From Flavobacteriales bacterium (GTDB lineage Bacteria; Bacteroidota; Bacteroidia; Flavobacteriales; JADGDT01), in assembly GCA_023145275.1 (NCBI GenBank), contig JAGLEB010000051.1, positions 1 through 7,875 of the forward strand: a stretch of DNA of 7,875 nucleotides, written 5' to 3'. Shown piece by piece: positions 1-6,188 of the stretch. The first letter of the stretch is position 1, and every line of letters begins with the position of its first letter. A program made the translations under genes and the position numbers. The notes beneath the pieces were generated by a model. The model saw only the letters and a program-made list of their open reading frames with translations. It was not told where the DNA came from and did not search any database.

Positions 1-323
1 CCATTTGCGGATTTAAGGTTATATAGAAAACATCAATAATAAAGGCATCATTTGTAACAAGCAAAATGACAAAACTATGATGGCGCGCATATATCCAAAC
101 TACAAGCGTCCAATAAAAAAATCAAAAAACATAAAAACATACATCATATTTCACATAAAACATTGTAAATTAGCGCTATAAGTACACCTAAAAATATAAG
201 GTATAATTGTCTTTTATTTGTGTTTTATTTATATTTTTACTAATAATTAACTATTACTTAACTAATCACTCTTAACAGGCACTGCGTGATGCATCTTGTT
301 GATACAAATTTTTAAACTTTATT
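1..323. other. AT-rich non-coding leader upstream of the nos cluster
   Basis: No credible gene is seen here on either strand; stops are dense in all frames. It presumably holds the promoter and control region of the cytochrome-nosZ transcript (inference). The best match to the Bacteroidota -7 element (TAnnTTTG) is TATAATTG at 202-209, with one mismatch; a TTG at 173-175 could be a -33 element, but the spacing (26 nt) is longer than usual, so no promoter is asserted. Two near-identical direct repeats, ACATAAAAACAT (129-140) and ACATAAAACAT (153-163), start 24 bp apart, about two helical turns. A short GC island (GGCGCGC) sits near 82-88. Palindromes close to the first gene are listed separately. 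Confidence 0.6.
288..307. promoter_or_regulatory. Two short adjacent palindromes just upstream of the cytochrome gene
   Basis: GATGCATC (288-295) is a perfect 8-bp palindrome, directly followed by TTGT-TGAT-ACAA (296-307), a 4-bp inverted repeat with a 4-nt spacer. They end 16 bp before the first ATG, so they lie in the 5' untranslated leader or core promoter. The second resembles a degenerate Crp/Fnr-type site only loosely. Short palindromes are common by chance in AT-rich DNA, so an operator role is a weak inference. Confidence 0.2.
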
Positions 324-803
324 ATGAAGCACTTATTCAAGGCTGTTTTATTTTCTCTACCTATTCTTCTTGCAAGCTGTGGTGGAGATGATTCTTCAAA
401 AAAAGAGATCAAAGACCCTATAAAAAAGGTTGAAAAGAAAGCTGAAGCAGCAAAAGAGACTTCTGGGCCAAGCTATGGTATAGGTCCAATTGCAAAAGGA
501 GATGTAACTTTAGCTGATGAGGTAGATACTGAAATGGCAGAGAAAGGTAAGGATGTGTATATGAAAATGTGTACTGCATGCCACAAACCAGAGAAGAAAT
601 TTATTGGACCTGCTCCTAAAGGTGTTTTATCTCGTCGTACTCCAGAATGGATTATGAACATGATTCTAAATCCTGAGCAAATGGTAAAAGAAGATGCTAC
701 AGCTAGGAAGTTATTGATGGAATATAACGGTGCTCCAATGGCGAATCAAAACCTTACTGAAGAACAAGCAAGACAAGTATTAGAATATTTTAGAACACTA
801 TAA
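324..803 (+). CDS. Monohaem cytochrome c lipoprotein, probable electron donor to NosZ
   Basis: This is a 159-residue exported class I cytochrome c. Residues 1-18 form a lipoprotein signal peptide ending in the lipobox L-A-S-C with Cys19. A charged Lys/Glu-rich tether (about residues 20-48) follows, then a haem domain with a single CTACH haem-attachment motif (Cys83, Cys86, His87). Met139 in G-A-P-M-A-N is the likely distal iron ligand, followed by the usual C-terminal helix ending in L-E-Y-F. No other Cys exists, so only one covalent haem is expected. It is the first gene of the cluster, 81 bp ahead of nosZ and on the same strand. Small cytochromes c accompany clade II nosZ genes and are thought to feed electrons to CuA; that role here is inference from family and position. 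The ATG gives a complete signal peptide, so the start is well supported. Confidence 0.88.
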   Translation: MKHLFKAVLFSLPILLASCGGDDSSKKEIKDPIKKVEKKAEAAKETSGPSYGIGPIAKGDVTLADEVDTEMAEKGKDVYMKMCTACHKPEKKFIGPAPKGVLSRRTPEWIMNMILNPEQMVKEDATARKLLMEYNGAPMANQNLTEEQARQVLEYFRTL

Positions 804-814
804 TATTACAACAG

Positions 815-864
815 ATCAGCCTCTAAGTTGCGATAGTGGCTGATTATATTACTAACATTTTTTT
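815..864 (+). terminator. Hairpin between cytochrome c gene and nosZ (possible weak terminator or processing site)
   Basis: ATCAGCC (815-821) pairs with GGCTGAT (838-844). After a T-T mismatch, CTA (823-825) pairs with TAG (834-836), leaving an 8-nt loop. A run of seven T (858-864) follows, but 13 nt after the stem, so it is not a classic intrinsic terminator. It may act as a partial terminator, or as an mRNA stability or processing element that sets cytochrome and NosZ levels separately. The stem is read directly from the sequence; the function is inference. Confidence 0.4.
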
Positions 865-884
865 ATCTAATTCAAATCAATACA

Positions 885-2861
885 ATGAGATTTTCAATCA
901 AGATTATTGCGAGCGCACTAATCGGCGGCCTGCTTTTGGCAAGTTGTGGACAAAGTAGCGATGACGTCAAGAAACAAATGCGTGGTGAAGGCGCTTTGAG
1001 TTCTGATGTTGCAGAACGAGTTTATGTAAAACCAGGCGAATACGACGAGTATTACGCATTCTTATCTGGTGGTTTTAGTGGACAGTTAGCTGTTTATGGA
1101 CTTCCTTCTGGTAGATTATTTAAAGTTATCCCTGTATTTTCTGTCGATCCTGAAAAAGCATATGGTTTCAATGAAGAAACTAAACCAATGCTAGAAACTA
1201 CTCATGGTTTTGTTCCTTGGGACGACTCTCACCACCCTGAATTATCACAGACTAATGGTGAGACTGATGGTAGATGGATTTTTATAAACGGTAACAATAC
1301 GCCACGTATAGCACGTATCGACTTAAAAACTTTTGAGACTGTTGAAATTATTGAGATTCCTAACAGTGCAGGAAATCACTCATCTCCTTTCACAACAGAA
1401 AACACTGAATATGTAGTTGCAGGAACTAGATTTGCGGTTCCATTCCAACAAGAGGACATGCCTATTTCGGACTATAAAGGAAAATTTAAGGGCGCCTTAT
1501 CTTATATTAAAGTTGATCCTGAATCAGGTCATATGAATATTGCATTCCAAGTTTTAATGCCTGGATTCAACTACGATTTATCACACTCTGGAAAAGGAAA
1601 ATCTCATGGATGGTCTTTCTTTACAACCTACAACACTGAAGAAGCTAGCACTCTTTTAGAGGTAAACGCATCTCAGAACGACAAAGATTATATTGCAGCA
1701 ATCAACTGGAAGAAAGCAGAAGAATACATCAAAGCCGGAAAATTCCACACTATGCCAGGTAAACACGTTCATAATCTTTACAGCGATGAAACTCATTCTG
1801 CTACTTCAGAAACAATCAACGAAGTAAAAGTTTTAGATCCTAGCGAATGTCCTGGTTTAGTATATTTCTTACCTACTCCAAAATCGCCACACGGAGTTGA
1901 TGTAGACCCTACAGGAGAATACATTGTTGGAAACGGAAAACTTTCTGCCGATTTAACAGTTCACTCATTTACAAAAATGATAAAAGCAATAGAAGATAAG
2001 GCATATGATGGTGATGCTTATGGAATTCCGATTTTAAAGTTTGATGCTGTACATGCTGGAACAGTAAAACAACCAGGATTAGGACCACTTCACACAGAGT
2101 TTGACGATAAAGGAAATGCATATACTACATTCTTTATTTCTTCGGAAGTTGTAAAATGGAAAGTTGGCACATGGGAAGTTATAGACAGAAAACCTACTTA
2201 TTATTCTGTTGGACACCTTATGATTCCAGGTGGAGATTCTAAAAAACCTACAGGAAAATACCTAGTTGCAATGAATAAGATTACAAAAGACCGTTATTTA
2301 TCTACTGGTCCCGAAGTAACTCAATCAGCACAGCTATATGATATTTCTGGAGAAAAAATGGAGCTATTATTAGACTTTCCTACAATTGGAGAGCCACATT
2401 ATGCTCAAGGAATTCACAGAGATAAAATTCAGCCTCACACAACTAAAATTTACAAGCTCGAAGACAACAAGCATCCATATGCAGCGAAGTCTGACAGAGA
2501 TACTAAGGTTGTAAGAGACGGTAAAAACGTACATATTTACATGACAATGATACGTAGTCACTTCTCACCAGACAACATTGAAGGTATAAGGGTTGGTGAT
2601 AAAGTATTTTTCCACATTACTAATTTAGAGCAAGATTACGATGTCCCTCACGGATTCTCAGTATTAGGTGCTCAAACATCTGAGCTTTTAGTAATGCCAG
2701 GACAAACTGAAACAATTGTTTGGTATCCAAAATATGCTGGAGTTATTCCATTCTACTGTACTGATTTCTGTTCCGCTCTACACCAAGAGATGCAGGGTTA
2801 TATACGAGTTTCAGCAAGAAATGCAAAGACTAAGTTAACTTGGTCTCTTGATGGAGAATAA
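885..2861 (+). CDS. nosZ: Nitrous oxide reductase NosZ, clade II, with lipoprotein-type signal
   Basis: NosZ catalyses N2O + 2 e- + 2 H+ -> N2 + H2O outside the cytoplasmic membrane. The 658-residue protein begins with a Sec signal ending in the lipobox L-A-S-C (Cys21); no twin-arginine motif is present, as expected for clade II. The beta-propeller follows. The CuZ ligands are best assigned to His116 and His117 (in D-D-S-H-H-P), His165, His336 (S-P-H-G), His403 (P-L-H-T), His444 and His505; the 48-residue and 61-residue spacings of the second/third and sixth/seventh agree with those I recall for classical NosZ. The C-terminal cupredoxin domain holds the CuA set: His589 (V-P-H-G-F) and C-T-D-F-C-S-A-L-H-Q-E-M, giving Cys625, Cys629, His633 and Met636. 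All ligands look intact, so the enzyme should be active. It lies 81 bp after the cytochrome gene and ends before a strong terminator. Identity is certain; the lipid anchor is predicted. Confidence 0.98.
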   Translation: MRFSIKIIASALIGGLLLASCGQSSDDVKKQMRGEGALSSDVAERVYVKPGEYDEYYAFLSGGFSGQLAVYGLPSGRLFKVIPVFSVDPEKAYGFNEETKPMLETTHGFVPWDDSHHPELSQTNGETDGRWIFINGNNTPRIARIDLKTFETVEIIEIPNSAGNHSSPFTTENTEYVVAGTRFAVPFQQEDMPISDYKGKFKGALSYIKVDPESGHMNIAFQVLMPGFNYDLSHSGKGKSHGWSFFTTYNTEEASTLLEVNASQNDKDYIAAINWKKAEEYIKAGKFHTMPGKHVHNLYSDETHSATSETINEVKVLDPSECPGLVYFLPTPKSPHGVDVDPTGEYIVGNGKLSADLTVHSFTKMIKAIEDKAYDGDAYGIPILKFDAVHAGTVKQPGLGPLHTEFDDKGNAYTTFFISSEVVKWKVGTWEVIDRKPTYYSVGHLMIPGGDSKKPTGKYLVAMNKITKDRYLSTGPEVTQSAQLYDISGEKMELLLDFPTIGEPHYAQGIHRDKIQPHTTKIYKLEDNKHPYAAKSDRDTKVVRDGKNVHIYMTMIRSHFSPDNIEGIRVGDKVFFHITNLEQDYDVPHGFSVLGAQTSELLVMPGQTETIVWYPKYAGVIPFYCTDFCSALHQEMQGYIRVSARNAKTKLTWSLDGE

Positions 2862-2887
2862 TTTTCGATAAGTATAATGAATAGGAT

Positions 2888-2938
2888 AAACCGTCGTTTA
2901 TACATACCAAGTCGGTAAGTTGAAATGACGGTTTTTTT
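2888..2938 (+). terminator. Rho-independent terminator after nosZ
   Basis: A 12-bp stem is formed by 2888-2899 (AAACCGTCGTTT) and 2923-2934 (AAATGACGGTTT), with one G-T wobble. It is followed directly by a T run reaching 2938. The 23-nt loop can itself fold a small TACC/GGTA stem (2905-2908 with 2914-2917). It lies 26 bp after the nosZ stop and only 12 bp before the earliest possible start of the next gene, so nosB-nosY expression would need readthrough or a promoter of its own. Confidence 0.85.
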
Positions 2939-2950
2939 CTTCAATTAAAA

Positions 2951-3565
2951 ATGGAAATAACACCTTCTGTTTATCTAATTGAGCTTAAAAAATATAAAGT
3001 TATGAAGGGTAGAATACTTATGGGCTTAGCAGGTGTATTACTGCTTCTTATGTTTCTGTTTCCAATGTGGAGAATTACACTGATAGCTCCACAATATCCT
3101 GACGGTTTAACAATGCATATTTGGGTAAACCAAATTACAGGTGATGAACCAGGAACATTAGAAAATATTAATCTGATGAATCACTATGTTGGAATGAAAG
3201 ACATTGAGCCTTCAATGTTCCCAGAATTAGAGATTTTCCCAATAGTAATCTATATTGTATCAGCACTTGCTTTTCTATTTGCTTTTTTAGGTAGAAGATC
3301 TCTTTACTTAGCATGGACAGGTATAATGTCAGTGCTTGGAGTTGTAGGCGTTTACGACTTTTACACTTGGCTATACAATTACGGTCATGAACTAAATCCT
3401 CACGCAGCTATAAAAGTTCCGGGACAGGCATACATGCCCCCAGTTTTTGGCTATAAAAAATTACTAAACTTCCATGTTTGGTCATACCCCGAAGGAGCTT
3501 CATTCTTGTTGGCAGGAGCTGTAGCACTCGGTGTATTAGCATGGTATTTATCAAGAAAGAAATAG
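2951..3565 (+). CDS. NosB-like four-helix membrane protein of clade II nos clusters
   Basis: This 204-residue protein appears to have four membrane helices: about residues 22-44, 95-113, 117-138 and 184-201. A hydrophilic loop of about 50 residues (45-94, with A-P-Q-Y-P-D-G and M-N-H-Y-V-G-M) lies between helices 1 and 2, and a second (about 141-183, with G-Y-K-K-L-L-N-F-H-V-W) between helices 3 and 4. With a positive N-terminus inside, both loops face the periplasm; they hold His56, His78, Met82, His146, His151 and His175. Position directly after nosZ, size and topology match the NosB-type membrane protein known beside clade II nosZ, for example in Wolinella. Its biochemical role is unclear; help in electron supply or copper-site maturation is only inference. 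The start could instead be the ATG at 3002 (residue 18); 2951 is kept because it gives a basic cytoplasmic segment before helix 1. No Shine-Dalgarno sequence decides it. Confidence 0.75.
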   Translation: MEITPSVYLIELKKYKVMKGRILMGLAGVLLLLMFLFPMWRITLIAPQYPDGLTMHIWVNQITGDEPGTLENINLMNHYVGMKDIEPSMFPELEIFPIVIYIVSALAFLFAFLGRRSLYLAWTGIMSVLGVVGVYDFYTWLYNYGHELNPHAAIKVPGQAYMPPVFGYKKLLNFHVWSYPEGASFLLAGAVALGVLAWYLSRKK

Positions 3566-3631
3566 TCGCTATCTTCTACTTTCTTTTAGTAAATTGTACC
3601 AAATATTATTTTAACTCTAGCAGAAAAAAAC

Positions 3632-4144
3632 ATGCGCCACTTAGCTATCTTATTTATCTCAATAATTGCATTATCATCGTGTAAAATAGAACCTAAAGAA
3701 ATAAACTACGGAAAAGATCAATGTAACTTTTGTAAAATGACTGTTGTAGATAAGCAACATGCTGCCGAAGTAGTGACAAAGAAAGGTAAAATTTTTAGAT
3801 ATGATGCCATAGAATGTATGATGAGAGATTACAAGGGAGCTCATGACAAAGTTGGCTTGTTTGTTGTAAACGATTATAATAAACCGAAGTCCTTAATAGA
3901 TGCTAAAGGAGCTACATTCCTAATCAGTAAAAATCTTCCTAGCCCGATGGGTGAATTTCTAACAGCATTTGCCAGTATTCAAGAGGCAGAACTTATTCAA
4001 AAAGAAAAAGGAGGCGACTTATACAATTGGGATGAGCTAACGGAGCTCTTCAAGACAAAAGAAGGAGTTAACATGAAAGAAAAAAGCAGTGACATGAAAT
4101 GTCAGGCAGGAAAATGTTCTCCTGGGAAATGTGGTGGTAACTAA
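3632..4144 (+). CDS. nosL: NosL copper chaperone lipoprotein with Cys-rich C-terminal tail
   Basis: NosL is an envelope-anchored Cu(I)-binding lipoprotein that supplies copper to NosZ. This 170-residue version has a lipoprotein signal (lipobox L-S-S-C, Cys17). The family hallmark C-N-F-C-K-M follows (Cys31, Cys34, Met36), then the body with the F-R-Y-D-A-I-E-C-M region typical of NosL. The last 16 residues are unusual: Cys157, Cys162 and Cys167 occur in a C-x4-C-x4-C pattern built from repeated GKC units and ending in GGN. This tail follows a charged linker (about residues 143-154) and looks like an added soft-metal binding site; that function is inferred. The gene starts 66 bp after the NosB-like gene and 93 bp precede nosD. 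The ATG gives an intact signal peptide. Family assignment is strong. Confidence 0.92.
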   Translation: MRHLAILFISIIALSSCKIEPKEINYGKDQCNFCKMTVVDKQHAAEVVTKKGKIFRYDAIECMMRDYKGAHDKVGLFVVNDYNKPKSLIDAKGATFLISKNLPSPMGEFLTAFASIQEAELIQKEKGGDLYNWDELTELFKTKEGVNMKEKSSDMKCQAGKCSPGKCGGN

Positions 4145-4179
4145 TCGCATAGAGCCATTTTTTTACTCTAAATTATTTT

Positions 4180-4202
4180 CTATATAGTTCAGAACACTAT
4201 AG
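4180..4202. promoter_or_regulatory. 23-bp inverted repeat upstream of nosD
   Basis: CTATA (4180-4184) and TATAG (4198-4202) flank a central GTTC-A-GAAC palindrome (4187-4195), with two mismatched positions on each side. In a second register, TATAGT (4183-4188) and ACTATA (4196-4201) pair across a 7-nt spacer. It lies 35 bp before the nosD start codon in a 93-bp intergenic gap. It could be a regulator binding site for a nosDFY promoter or an RNA hairpin. No matching promoter element was recognised, so the role is open. Confidence 0.35.
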
Positions 4203-4237
4203 CTTACCCAAATTACTAAACCTATAAACCTACTGTA

Positions 4238-5479
4238 TTGAAACAAATAATTACTTTTTTTATTTTCCTTCAACTATCTTTATTTTCACTTTCTGCTAAA
4301 ACTATTATTGTATGTTCAAGCTGTGAAGTTTCTAGTGTAAGTGAGGCAGTTTCAATAGCTGCAAAAGGAGATACTATTCTTATTAAAAAAGGTGTTTACA
4401 ACGAACAAGAGATCACCATTGACAAGACACTAACAATCATAGGCGAAGATTATCCTATAATTGATGCACAATCTAAATCTAAGCTATTTACCGTGATAGC
4501 CGATAGCGTAACAATAAAAGGCTTGAATATTAAAAACATTTCACCTAGCTACACTGAAGATTTATCGGCAATAAGAATAAAAAAACAGAGCTTCTTCCAT
4601 ATTGAGGATAACATTTTGGAAAACATTTTCTTCGGTATTTATATTGAGGGATGTAAAGGTGGAATTATTAAAAACAATAGAGTTACGGCCGAAGCTGTAG
4701 ATGAGTTTAACTCAGGAAACGCTATACATTTGTGGCATAGCAAAAACATCAAGATATTAAACAATCACGTCGAAGGAGCTAGAGATGGTATATATCTCGA
4801 ATTTGTAGACAGTACAATAGTTAGGGGGAATACAAGCAAACACAATATTAGATATGGTTTACACTTTATGTTCTCTAACGACGACGAATATCGCGACAAC
4901 ACTTTCGAGAACAATGGTGCTGGAGTAGCCGTAATGTATTCGAAAAGAATAATAATGATCGGCAATACTTTTAAGAAAAATTGGGGCTCGGCTTCCTATG
5001 GATTGCTCTTAAAAGAAATCTACGATGGCGAAATTTTCAATAACACATTTCAAGAAAATACTATTGGGATAAACGCTGATGGTTCAAACAGAATAAATAT
5101 CGTAAACAATAATTTCATACAGAATGGTTGGGCAATAAAGGTTTTGGGTGGTTGCTATTACAACAAATTCAATAAAAATAATTTTCTAAACAACACCTTC
5201 GATCTATCGTATAAAGGAAGTATGAATGACAATAATTTTAATGGCAACCATTGGAGCACATACGCAGGATACGATCTTGATAAAGATGGCATTGGAGATG
5301 TACCATACAGACCAGTTAAACTATTTTCTTACATAGTAAACATGGTCCCCGAATCAATAGTATTATTAAGAAGTTTATTTGTTGATTTAATAGATTTCTC
5401 CGAAAGAGTTTCTCCGGTATTTACACCAGACAATCTTTTGGATGAACAACCATTGATGAAAGCAATTAAAATTGACTAA
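4238..5479 (+). CDS. nosD: NosD, periplasmic beta-helix protein for CuZ maturation (TTG start)
   Basis: NosD is a periplasmic right-handed beta-helix protein (CASH/PbH1 repeats) that works with the NosFY ABC transporter to assemble the CuZ centre of NosZ. This 413-residue protein starts at TTG: an in-frame stop lies at 4217-4219 with no ATG after it, and the TTG gives a good signal peptide (residues 1-20, ending S-L-S-A). The mature protein begins with a C-S-S-C pair (Cys26, Cys29). Repeated Asn-rich turns (such as I-x-x-N-x-F) run from about residue 75 to 330 and form the helix. The family signature Y-D-L-D-K-D-G-I-G-D-V-P-Y lies near residues 345-357, and the C-terminal segment with P-E-S and F-T-P-D fits NosD. 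nosF follows after 1 bp, so nosDFY are co-transcribed and probably translationally coupled. Confidence 0.95.
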   Translation: MKQIITFFIFLQLSLFSLSAKTIIVCSSCEVSSVSEAVSIAAKGDTILIKKGVYNEQEITIDKTLTIIGEDYPIIDAQSKSKLFTVIADSVTIKGLNIKNISPSYTEDLSAIRIKKQSFFHIEDNILENIFFGIYIEGCKGGIIKNNRVTAEAVDEFNSGNAIHLWHSKNIKILNNHVEGARDGIYLEFVDSTIVRGNTSKHNIRYGLHFMFSNDDEYRDNTFENNGAGVAVMYSKRIIMIGNTFKKNWGSASYGLLLKEIYDGEIFNNTFQENTIGINADGSNRINIVNNNFIQNGWAIKVLGGCYYNKFNKNNFLNNTFDLSYKGSMNDNNFNGNHWSTYAGYDLDKDGIGDVPYRPVKLFSYIVNMVPESIVLLRSLFVDLIDFSERVSPVFTPDNLLDEQPLMKAIKID

Positions 5480-5480
5480 A

Positions 5481-6188
5481 ATGATAGAAGTAAAAAACTT
5501 ATATAAGAAATTCGGACAAAACGAAGTTCTAAAAGGTCTGAATTTAGACATTAGCAACAAAGGTATATTTACGATATTAGGGCCAAATGGCTCTGGTAAA
5601 ACAACGCTAATAAAATCTATACTAGGTATGGTGATACCCGATTCGGGAGACATTATTATTAACGGTGAAAATGTAAAAAAACAGTGGGATTATAGGCTAA
5701 ACATCGACTATATGCCACAAATTGCAAACTTCCCGAGCAACCTTACTGTCAATGAGCTGTTCGATATGATAATAGATTTGAGAATAGAAGAAAAACGAAA
5801 AGACGAACTAATAAAGCTATTTGGATTATCAGAATTCCTCACAAAGAAACTAGGAACCCTCTCTGGAGGAACTAATCAGAAGGTAAACATTGTACTGTCG
5901 TTTATGTTCGACAGTCCGATAATTATACTCGATGAACCAACAACAGGTTTAGATCCTGTATCGCTAATCAGGCTAAAAGATTTAATAACATCCGAAAAGG
6001 AAAAAGGAAAAACTATCCTTATCACAACCCATATAATGGATTTTGTTGAGCAAATTTCAGATCAGATTGTATTTATCCTCGAAGGTGTAATTTACTTTAG
6101 AGGAACCGTAAACGAATTAAAAGAAAAGACTAATCAAGAAAATATTGAACGTGCAATTGCCTCAATCTTAACTGACACCTATGCTTAA
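5481..6188 (+). CDS. nosF: NosF, ABC transporter ATP-binding subunit
   Basis: NosF is the cytoplasmic ATPase that pairs with NosY and powers the NosDFY complex needed for CuZ maturation, probably for supply of a sulfur species. Numbering from the ATG at 5481 (235 residues), all ABC motifs are present. Walker A is G-P-N-G-S-G-K-T-T (34-42), the Q-loop Gln is 80, and the signature L-S-G-G-T is 127-131. Walker B I-I-I-L-D-E-P is 147-153, the D-loop follows as G-L-D-P, and the H-loop His is 184. A TTG at 5472 would add three residues and overlap nosD by 8 bp; the ATG is preferred because M-I-E-V-K-N-L is the usual ABC start. The gene overlaps nosY by 8 bp. Family and position together make the assignment firm. 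Confidence 0.95.
   Translation: MIEVKNLYKKFGQNEVLKGLNLDISNKGIFTILGPNGSGKTTLIKSILGMVIPDSGDIIINGENVKKQWDYRLNIDYMPQIANFPSNLTVNELFDMIIDLRIEEKRKDELIKLFGLSEFLTKKLGTLSGGTNQKVNIVLSFMFDSPIIILDEPTTGLDPVSLIRLKDLITSEKEKGKTILITTHIMDFVEQISDQIVFILEGVIYFRGTVNELKEKTNQENIERAIASILTDTYA

Noticed and set aside
1..4. A CAT at 2-4 could be the start codon of a divergent gene to the left
   Set aside because: Only one codon would lie in the window, so nothing supports it.
473..661. Minus-strand open frame of 62 codons inside the cytochrome gene
   Set aside because: It lies fully within a well-supported gene, has no family features, and is an antisense shadow.
2370..2561. Minus-strand open frame inside nosZ
   Set aside because: Antisense shadow of conserved NosZ coding sequence with no recognisable domain.
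3478..3684. Plus-strand frame bridging the NosB-like gene and nosL
   Set aside because: It overlaps the ends of two real genes out of frame and encodes no recognisable domain; its hydrophobic look comes from AT-rich sequence.
4765..4965. Minus-strand frame inside nosD
   Set aside because: Antisense to beta-helix repeats that are clearly conserved on the plus strand.
4650..5250. Repeated Asn/Ile-rich coding motifs that resemble a DNA repeat array
   Set aside because: The repetition is at protein level (beta-helix rungs of NosD); the nucleotide copies are too diverged to be a DNA repeat or CRISPR array.
5387..5653. Minus-strand frame over the nosD-nosF junction
   Set aside because: Antisense to the nosD C-terminus and the NosF Walker A region.
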